Shown here piece by piece: positions 57,353 through 64,000 of a DNA stretch of 64,000 bases. The notes beneath the pieces were generated by a model. That model did not search any database and was not told the origin of the DNA. It was given only the letters and a program-made list of their open reading frames with translations. Numbering within the stretch: the stretch's first letter is position 1; each line of letters opens with the position of its first letter. A program made the position numbers and the translations under genes. The DNA lies in NCBI GenBank assembly GCA_009746045.1, contig RPFO01000240.1:381501-445500 (forward strand), given 5' to 3'. Source of the stretch: Mesostigma viride (taxonomy: Eukaryota; Streptophyta; Mesostigmatophyceae; Mesostigmatales; Mesostigmataceae).

Positions 57353-57567
57353 ATGGATGGATGGATGGATGGATGGATGGATGGATGGATGGATGGATGG
57401 ATGGATGGATGGATGGATGGATGGATGGATGGATGGATGGATGGATGGATGGATGGATGGATGGATGGATGGATGGATGGATGGATGGATGGATGGATGG
57501 ATGGATGGATGGATGGATGGATGGATGGATGGATGAATGGATGGATGGATGGATGGATGGATGGATG
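57353..57567 (+). repeat. (ATGG)n microsatellite, about 54 units
   Basis: 215 bp with a single interruption (GATGAATGG near 57533). Confidence 0.97.
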
Positions 57568-59180
57568 TCAGGCTTGTCTTACATGATGCAGTGGAACTTT
57601 GGTGCTGGAGGGTTAATTGTGGTCTGGTTTAGCTTCAGTGCTCTCATGTCGGCCTTCATTTGTAATTATTTGAATGCATGCCCATTGGGCCATGCATAGT
57701 GTATATTTTTTATGCATGCACGCCCATTATGTATCGCTGGGTCCATCCCATCAATGCTTGTTTATTGCCAGGTCTGGTGTAAGTAAGTTATAGTACTTGT
57801 GTGTCATGCGCATGGGCATGTTTAGAGTACTATTATGCTAATCTCTTAACCCAGTTAAGAAACATAATTACACGGAAGTTACAAATCTCATCTGCATCAT
57901 GCCCCAAGACACTACATCAAAGAATCAAATAAAATTATAACATGCCTCCGTTGGGAGATCATGCAGCACATGCATATTCCTTGCTGAATGGGTAGAGGTG
58001 GGTCAAGCCGCGACATCGAAATAAGCTAACTCTAAGCTATCTAGTCTACAAAATACTAACTACACTTCTCCCCAAAGCGCCCCTTCCGCTTTGGGGGAGG
58101 CGGCTTACCCACATGGGCTGGCGTGTGAGCCGGGACACTGGTCTTCCACCTCTTCTTGTTCTGCATAGGAACAGAGAGCGAAGAAATGCGGTGTGGGGAC
58201 CCCTTCTCGTGGTAATGCGTTACATGTACTCCCCACCGGGCTTTGCTCTTCATGGGTTCATAAAGACAACAATTATTCAGTAAGAATTTAATAAATTAGG
58301 AACATATATCCGTTGGGAGTCACTGTTACACATATACCTGAAAAGGGGCATATGATTTTTAATACATTCTGAGCTACAACCTGCACGTGCATGGGTTTAG
58401 TTAACTGGCACCTATACTAGAGGCCTGACATGGGGTGGAGCTTCAGTGCTTCCCCGCCTTCTCCTTCTCCCACACTGGGTGCTCCGCGTCCTTCTTCTCC
58501 GGCCCTGCCCATGGGTGCACCGGCCCCGCCTCCTCCTTCTCCTCACGGGACGATTCGCGCTCCACGCATGGCTGCAGCATCAGTTAGCACGGGCAAGATA
58601 TAGCAGTAACCGCGCTATGGCTGTTCTAGCATCAGCCTAGCAGACTTCCATGATCACTCAGCAAACCCACGACAGCTAAACCCTTGGCTGTCACAACCAG
58701 TCCATGTATGGGTACAGGGAAAGCTTCCCGCATATCCATGGCCATATGGATGGCAGCAACACAACGACTTGCCCCCTAGCCCCCCGTGCACACACAAAAA
58801 CGTGGGTCGTGGCTTCCACGCCCCATCCGCCATGCATGACAGCGCGTACCTTACTCGCATTCACACCGGGCTGCATCCCAGCGCCGTTGCTGTCCCCATG
58901 TGACACGTCGGCTGATTAAGCAGATACACAGCAGAGTCTGATGTAAACCGCTAAACCCCAAACCCATGCAGACCACAGTCAAGGACGCGTGCATGTCAAG
59001 CCATGCCAATCGTGAACCGTACAGCAATTTACTTTTCAAGCCTGAAGAGGTGGATAGCAGATAGTAGCCTGGAAGAGGTTACAGGGGCACATGTCCATTA
59101 GCGAGCGGAACAACACAGCTCCCACACTACAAGCGTACCGCACAATGTCCTCCTGCAATTGTCTGCCGATCTCCCAATCC
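57568..59180. other. Gene-poor stretch
   Basis: Module copies with CTCCGTTGGGAG near 57950 and ATCCGTTGGGAGTCAC near 58305. A 65-codon - strand frame (58056-58253) encodes a basic, Pro-rich peptide (KPPPPKRKGRFG) starting at an ATG; it could be an exon but has no support beyond openness. Nothing else is recognisable. Confidence 0.45.
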
Positions 59181-59275
59181 CGCAGACATCTCCACTGCTC
59201 TCATGGCGATTGCAAATGCTGCATGCCGCAGACATCTCCACTGCTCTCATGGCGATTGCAAATGCTTGATGCCGC
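59181..59275 (+). repeat. 46-bp tandem duplication
   Basis: CGCAGACATCTCCACTGCTC...GCAAATGCT occurs at 59181 and again at 59227. Confidence 0.9.
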
Positions 59276-59283
59276 ACCTCTGC

Positions 59284-60055
59284 TTACAGCAGAAAAGCTT
59301 CCTCCGGGCGAGGCACCTGACTGGAACCAACACCCATTCTTTGGCTTGACAACGTGGCCATGACAGCATCGTGAATCTGCTTCGCCAACGCCCACACATC
59401 AGGACCCGCGCCCTGCACCGCCATGGCCACAGGCTGCACCGCTGCAATCGATGCAGCATTCACTGCCTGCGCCGCACCATGTTCTGCATGCACGAAAGCC
59501 AATGCTGGCTCGGTTATCATGGTCTTGCCCGATTCCTGCTGCTTCTTCTTCTTCGATGCGGTCATGCGCACTTTATACCCCTTCCTCTCCAAGCACGCCT
59601 TCAGCACCTGGTTCGTGCGGTGCTGAATATGCTTCTGAAGGCGCGCCTTCTAAACACGAAATGTTGGCAATGTATGATTCCCAAACGGCATGATAGGCAC
59701 ATAATCAGTCCCATTAATTGCTTTGCGGCAGTCAATGCACCAGAACACCTGTTGAAAAAAGGAGGTTATGCACGCTAGCGATTACCCGCGGCAAGAAGCA
59801 ATCAACACACCTCGCTAACAACTGCAACCACAATGTAGTTCATGACGGGCCACTCACCGCTAGCCTGCTCTCCTGCTTCAATGTCTCCCCATTCTCAAGG
59901 CCTCCATCGTAAACCTCTCCGTCTTCACCATCGTCATCGTCTTCCTCTTCCTCCACTCCGACGTATCCGTGCTTCCTTTTCCTAAGATACCCAGGGTTGT
60001 TCAAGTCGTATGTGCGGCGTTGGCACACTTCCAACAAAATTTTGGCCGCCTCTAC
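59284..60055 (-). CDS. Hypothetical split gene, 3' exons, with alternative acceptors
   Basis: Upstream exon (about 60055-59858): VCQRRTYDLNNPGYLRKRKHGY followed by an acidic run (VEEEEDDDDGEDGEV). It ends in phase 0 at a good donor (GCG|GTGAGTGG). Two acceptors fit in phase 0: TTTTTTCAACAG before 59748 and TGTTTAG before 59649. The first adds a CIDC-containing segment (VFWCIDCRKAINGTDYV) that ends in an in-frame TAG at 59652-59650. The second skips it and continues with KARLQKHIQHRTNQVLKACL, a Lys-rich stretch and an Ala/Val/Gln-rich tail to a stop at 59284. The 5' exons are not identified. No known family is recognised. Confidence 0.45.
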
Positions 60056-60648
60056 CCATTACCATTTATTCGTACTATCATAACATATCCAGGCGTTTGA
60101 AAAATCATTCCCTCGTTCGAACTTCTACGCCTGGGCGTCCATGACAAGGCAGTCACGACGGGACGCAGATGCACAAAAATAAAACAAGGCGACATCCCTT
60201 CAATCATTGACCGGCAAAGAACAGAATATGCGCAGAACTTGGATTTCAACACCACTGTCTGAGGTTATGCCCACCTCTTGCCGTGTATTTATGCTAGGTA
60301 GTCTAGCCGTGTGCTATTCCAACTTATCGCATCACATTTTATATAGTGGCGAGTGAGATATTAGAGAGTTTTTGCAGAAGCTTTAGCTTTGACTTTAGCT
60401 TTGGCTTTGGAAGAGCGATTCCGCGTAAACCAAGACTTAAAGGTTACGTAACCGTTTGTAACCGTGACGGTCATGGACGGGCCATTTCAGACGTGGACGG
60501 CGGACCATTTCAGACCCGAAATCAAAGCTATTCTAATTTAGCCGGGCAGAAAAAATCCCGTTTTTCTGACCATTCTACTTTAGCTTAGCTTTGATAGAAA
60601 AAAATTTAATTCTGGCATCGACTGTCATGCACAAAAGAAGTCGGGCGC
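60056..60648. other. Upstream region with TAGCTTTG repeats
   Basis: Short direct repeats of CTTTAGCTTTG (60380-60410, 60572-60590) with an inverted ATCAAAGCTA (60524-60533), and a CCATTTCAGAC repeat (60483, 60508). It may be the promoter or a transposon end next to the Myb gene. No TATA box was assigned. Confidence 0.35.
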
Positions 60649-60681
60649 ATGGCGGCTTGGCCCGAGATGGCGGCGTGGTGA
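60649..60681 (+). promoter_or_regulatory. Upstream open reading frame before the Myb-like gene
   Basis: ATG at 60649 opens a 10-codon frame (MAAWPEMAAW, stop TGA 60679-60681) with a second internal ATG, 22 nt before the main ATG at 60703. It could reduce main-frame translation. Confidence 0.35.
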
Positions 60682-60702
60682 ACCTGGTGCGACTTTGCTC
60701 TT

Positions 60703-61851
60703 ATGGCGGCCACTGGCGATCATGATGCCGCGATGGATGCTGCCAGCAACGCTGGTGATGACGCGCGCATGTCTGACAGCGCCTCAAGTGACGACGGCGG
60801 CGCGCATGCCGCCATCAGGTGGTCGCAGCCAGCCAAGCATGCATTGTTGAAGCGCCTCAACTCTGGCCGGGTGGTGGTTTTCTCGCTGCCCACCCAGCGG
60901 GGCCGGGGGGCCAAAAAGACAGAAAAGACCCCCCGGCAGATTGGCTGGGACGAGGTGGGGGCCGACCTGGATGCAAGCATGGAATTCAAGGATCCCAAAG
61001 ACAGGCTGCCTAAGGGGTACGCCACAGGGGAGAAGTGCCAAAAACAGTACAAGGCGCTAAAGGCCGCTTTGAAACAAAAGAAGGCCTCCCCGGTGGACGT
61101 CGACGACCCAGACTCCAGTATCGAGCAGGAGATCCTGCATTTGACCAAGGTGGTTATGGGGTTGGAGGCGGCGGCCAAGTCGAAAAAGAAACAAGGGAAG
61201 GTGCCCCAGCAGGACGCCCGCCCTGCAGAAATTGGCGCACATGTTAGGGCGGCGGCGATGTCGTCGAGGGGCAGTAAGAGAGCAGCCCCTGATCTTGACC
61301 CCCCGGCAGGCGAGCACCCGGACGAATCACAGGAAGGGGGTCAGGCAGGAGAGGAGTATGCAGGGGAAGAGGAAGAGTGGGAGGAAGGAGACGAGATGGG
61401 TGGCCCGTCAATGTCGCACACGCGGCGGGCCAGACGGACGGCGACAGCTGACGTTGTGCAGGGTTTCGACGCGATGGGCTCTGCGATTAACAAACTGGTG
61501 GACCTGAGCGAGACACAAATAAACGCACAGGTGGCTGCGCAGGCAGCCGAGCAGGCGCACAGGGCCGAGATGGAAGCCATGCAGGCACGCAGGCAACAAG
61601 CAGATATTGATCTTCAACAACGGGAGCTCGAGTTCAGGATGGACACTAGGAAGGAAGACACCGAGCTGCGGCGCATGGAGCTGCAGCTGAGCAGAGACCA
61701 AATGATGGAAACCAACGCAAAGATCCAAAAGGCGCAGCTCGATGCCCAAAAAGCGCAGCTTGAGGCACTGGGGAAGCAAACTGATTTTCTTTTCAAGGTG
61801 ATGGCAAACAAGTTGGGGATGTCATTCGACGCGCCTGCTGGTTCTGGCTGA
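60703..61851 (+). CDS. Myb/SANT-like (trihelix-type) DNA-binding protein with coiled coil
   Basis: 382 codons, intronless. Residues 1-35 are acidic and Ala/Ser-rich. Residues 38-125 form a trihelix/Myb-SANT-like domain: W40 (IRWSQPAKHALLKRL), W82 (IGWDEVGADL) and the third helix GEKCQKQYKALKAALKQKK with C112 and Y116. An acidic linker (EEEEWEEGDE) follows. Residues about 255-365 form a long Gln/Glu/Arg-rich coiled coil (ELEFRMDTRKEDTELRRMEL). This layout is typical of the Myb-like partner encoded by PIF/Harbinger transposons and also of trihelix-type host factors. A Harbinger transposase on the opposite strand 1.8 kb away favours the first. Confidence 0.75.
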   Translation: MAATGDHDAAMDAASNAGDDARMSDSASSDDGGAHAAIRWSQPAKHALLKRLNSGRVVVFSLPTQRGRGAKKTEKTPRQIGWDEVGADLDASMEFKDPKDRLPKGYATGEKCQKQYKALKAALKQKKASPVDVDDPDSSIEQEILHLTKVVMGLEAAAKSKKKQGKVPQQDARPAEIGAHVRAAAMSSRGSKRAAPDLDPPAGEHPDESQEGGQAGEEYAGEEEEWEEGDEMGGPSMSHTRRARRTATADVVQGFDAMGSAINKLVDLSETQINAQVAAQAAEQAHRAEMEAMQARRQQADIDLQQRELEFRMDTRKEDTELRRMELQLSRDQMMETNAKIQKAQLDAQKAQLEALGKQTDFLFKVMANKLGMSFDAPAGSG

Positions 61852-63651
61852 GAAACTGTAGGATTGTGCCTTGCAGTACCTTTACCACAGTTCTGCATTC
61901 CATGCTCTTCTTTTTATCCATAATGCATTTGTGAGCTCTTTTGTAGAGACAGGCATTGTTACGATGGTCTCATTGATACTTGAGGCGACCTTGTACGGTC
62001 GCATCCTAACCGTGGTCAGGTCTTGACTTGCGTCAAGAGGCCAGTGCCTTCTTCATGGCGGGGCCTGTTTAGCAATTGTGCCATTGTGATGAGACTACAA
62101 GCATGGCAACATTCAGCTACACCGGTTATTGGTTGTCTTGAGCACTAAGTATGCATTACATTAGTGAGACTCCTCACTGGTTGTCTCTATTAAGTGAGAC
62201 AACTATCAAGGAGACAAGTATGTTCTTAATTAATTAACTAATGTTCTTAACCAACTATGTTCTTAATTAATTAAGTTAATTAATTAATTAATTAATTGTC
62301 TAGTAGTCAATTAAACCTGTGCACTTGTAATTAATTAATATCGTGCTAGCCCCCGTTGGGAAGTCACAGAGCCTTAACCGTGATGGATGGATGGATGGAT
62401 GGATGGATGGATGGATGGATGGATGGATGGATGGATGGATGGATGGATGGATGGATGGATGGATGGGTGGGTGGGTGGGTGGGTGGGTGGGTGGGTGGGT
62501 GGGTGGGTGGGTGGGTGGGTGGGTGGGTGGGTGGGTGGGTGGATTAATTAAGTTAATTAATTAGGAACATAACTCCGTTGGGAGTATATGTAGCACATAG
62601 CCCAGAGAAGGGGCATATGGCCTATCATACATTGATGGATGGATGGATGGGTGGGTACACGCAATCCTACCGGTCTAATCTATATAGGTACAACAACAAG
62701 CCAACTCTTGCAATCGGGGAGTCACTTCATTGCAGCAGGCCTCGACTAATCAATTAATTATTGCATGAAGTGAGACAAATATGCCTACACATGGTTGTAC
62801 ATGACACAACGTTAAACCCTTGAATTGATCTCAGTTTAATGCCTACACCGTTGTAACCAATTCTAGTTTAGGGGCAGGCCGCGGGCCCTGATTTGCACAA
62901 TTAATGGTGGCCGTGGCATGCCAAGGTAGCATGCACATGCAGCAATGACGTATAGCACACATGGCAAGTCTAGCCATGTAGTGAGATAGTACATGCTTTG
63001 AAATCTCACATAACCAAGTTTCCCGAAGGATTGACTCGCGTGCTAACGAGAAGGGCAACATTCAAGTATCTATCGAGGTCTTGCAGCGGAGCCTTGAAAA
63101 ACTCCTGTGTTACGCCGCAAGCCTCGGCCGCCACCTCTACCTCTACTTGTCCTAATACTACCTAGACTAGTAAGGCCACTTCTATTTGCACCCTTAGCGA
63201 AAGACGACCGAGACGAACCAGATCTCAATGCATTTACATATGTACTACTGTAATATGCCATAGGCCATTTAGTCAAACCCGTTTACTCCAGGAAAAGAGG
63301 AAGGAAACACAACTACACTGCCGTGACCCAAGCTAATATGTGTTAATTCATTTAACACACGCCGAGTGACCACACAAGGAGTGGAACGTGCATAAATGGT
63401 CACCAACGGTCCAACAGGCTCGGGCCGACCTGGCCCTCGCCTGCGGAAACACAGAAACACAGGCAGGTGCGCAGACGCACGCCGGTCCACTACATTCTAC
63501 CGAAGGATAAGGACCACTAATAAAGTACGCGGCGCGGCGCCCAAAGGCACCCAATATACCACGGTACTGTTACGAGGACAATCAGGTCCCAACTAGAACT
63601 ACACGTAAACCTAGGATAAACGGAGGCCAAGGACCTAATTTACGTCCGTAA
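61852..63651. repeat. Intergenic: TTAATTAA tracts, module copies, compound microsatellite
   Basis: No gene seen. TTAATTAA runs at 62228-62340 and 62544-62563. CCCGTTGGGAAGTCACAGAG at 62351-62370 and CTCCGTTGGGAGTATATG near 62573. A compound microsatellite at 62382-62543 has about 20 units of GATG followed by about 19 of GGTG, and a short GATG run lies at 62634-62652. 62660-63651 has nothing recognisable. Confidence 0.6.
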
Positions 63652-64000
63652 CTACAACGAATTGTTACGCGACGTAACATCCTGCACCTCGTTGCCGTAC
63701 AAACAAGCACGGATGTTATTCAGGATGGTCGCCGTTATGTACATTTTCCCCAAGGGTTGCAAGTAAAGTTTAAGGTTTTTGGTCATGTTATTGAATGCCC
63801 ATGCGCTGGTGATGCCTCCGAATGCATGCTCAACTGAGATTCGGACTATGCTCATGCTTCGATTGAACCGTAGCTGTTGTGCGCTTGCACCCTGTGAAGG
63901 AAATCCCTTGACGATGAAAGCACCCAAAGGGAAGGACCAATCCCCATACAGGAAATAGCGAGTGCCCCAGTTTGGCATCATGTTGTACAAGGCAGTCTCC
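63652..64000 (-). CDS. PIF/Harbinger transposase (DDE_Tnp_4), C-terminal part
   Basis: The frame is open to the right edge, so the N-terminus lies outside the window. Visible: YFLYGDWSFPLGAFIVKGFP (second catalytic Asp in the GD..(Y/F)PL motif), then FNRSMSIVRISVEHAFGGI (catalytic Glu in the N...S..R..VE.AFG motif) and the closing helix LGKMYITATILNNIRACLYG. Both residues are present. It stops at 63652. The gene points toward the Myb-like gene at 60703-61851. Whether the two belong to one element cannot be decided without the right end. Confidence 0.85.
   Translation of the reverse strand, partial: ETALYNMMPNWGTRYFLYGDWSFPLGAFIVKGFPSQGASAQQLRFNRSMSIVRISVEHAFGGITSAWAFNNMTKNLKLYLQPLGKMYITATILNNIRACLYGNEVQDVTSRNNSL

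Noticed and set aside
57324-57699. MDGW-repeat proteins
   Set aside because: Translation of the (ATGG)n microsatellite.

Overview
This window is nuclear DNA from a eukaryote. There are no bacterial operons or ribosome-binding sites. Genes look intron-split, and most of the sequence is retrotransposons, DNA transposons, minisatellites and microsatellites. The mix (copia-type LTR elements, LINEs with a restriction-like endonuclease, hAT and PIF/Harbinger DNA transposons, a Myb/trihelix protein) would fit a green alga or another photosynthetic protist. That assignment is inference; no marker gene in the window proves it.

Layout. 1-2362: the last two visible exons of a host-like gene on the + strand. 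2363-3240: a TTAATTAA/CACGTG repeat module. 3394-6536: two inverted copies of a chimeric LINE around a 0.97 kb spacer. 6537-7927: 3' end of a copia-like element (V, +). 7927-10068: a 1.54 kb non-coding unit and an internally deleted tandem copy. 10069-28.5k: a nested stack. Element X (-) is split by copia element Y (11395-26226, target duplication ATACC). Y is split in its RT gene by element Z (12646-21027, target duplication GCTGG) and in its 5' LTR by a non-autonomous hAT (24726-25817, 8-bp target duplication). 28.6-34.2k: two copies of a 1 kb sequence around and inside the 3' end of a LINE (-) that encodes RT and a restriction-like endonuclease. 34224-42207: element W (-), with identical LTRs. 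42208-43480: remnant Z2. 45022-51598: a largely non-coding LTR element U. 51.6-57.6k: low-complexity and tandem arrays. 57.6-64k: sparse region with a split gene on -, a Myb/SANT-like gene on + and the C-terminus of a PIF/Harbinger transposase on - that runs off the window.

The most notable biology is in W, X and Z. These copia-type (RVT_2) elements encode the aspartic protease after the integrase (zinc knuckle - INT - PR - RT - RNase H), have HGDD in place of VDD in the RT where it can be read (W, Z), an integrase C-terminal stretch resembling a GPY/F module (W, X), LTRs starting AGTTA instead of TG, and very short leaders. Y, in the same window, has the canonical PR-INT-RT order, a VDD motif, TG...CA LTRs and an initiator-tRNA-Met-like primer site, so it is an internal control.

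All coordinates and motifs were read by eye; domain calls come from motif recognition, not database searches.
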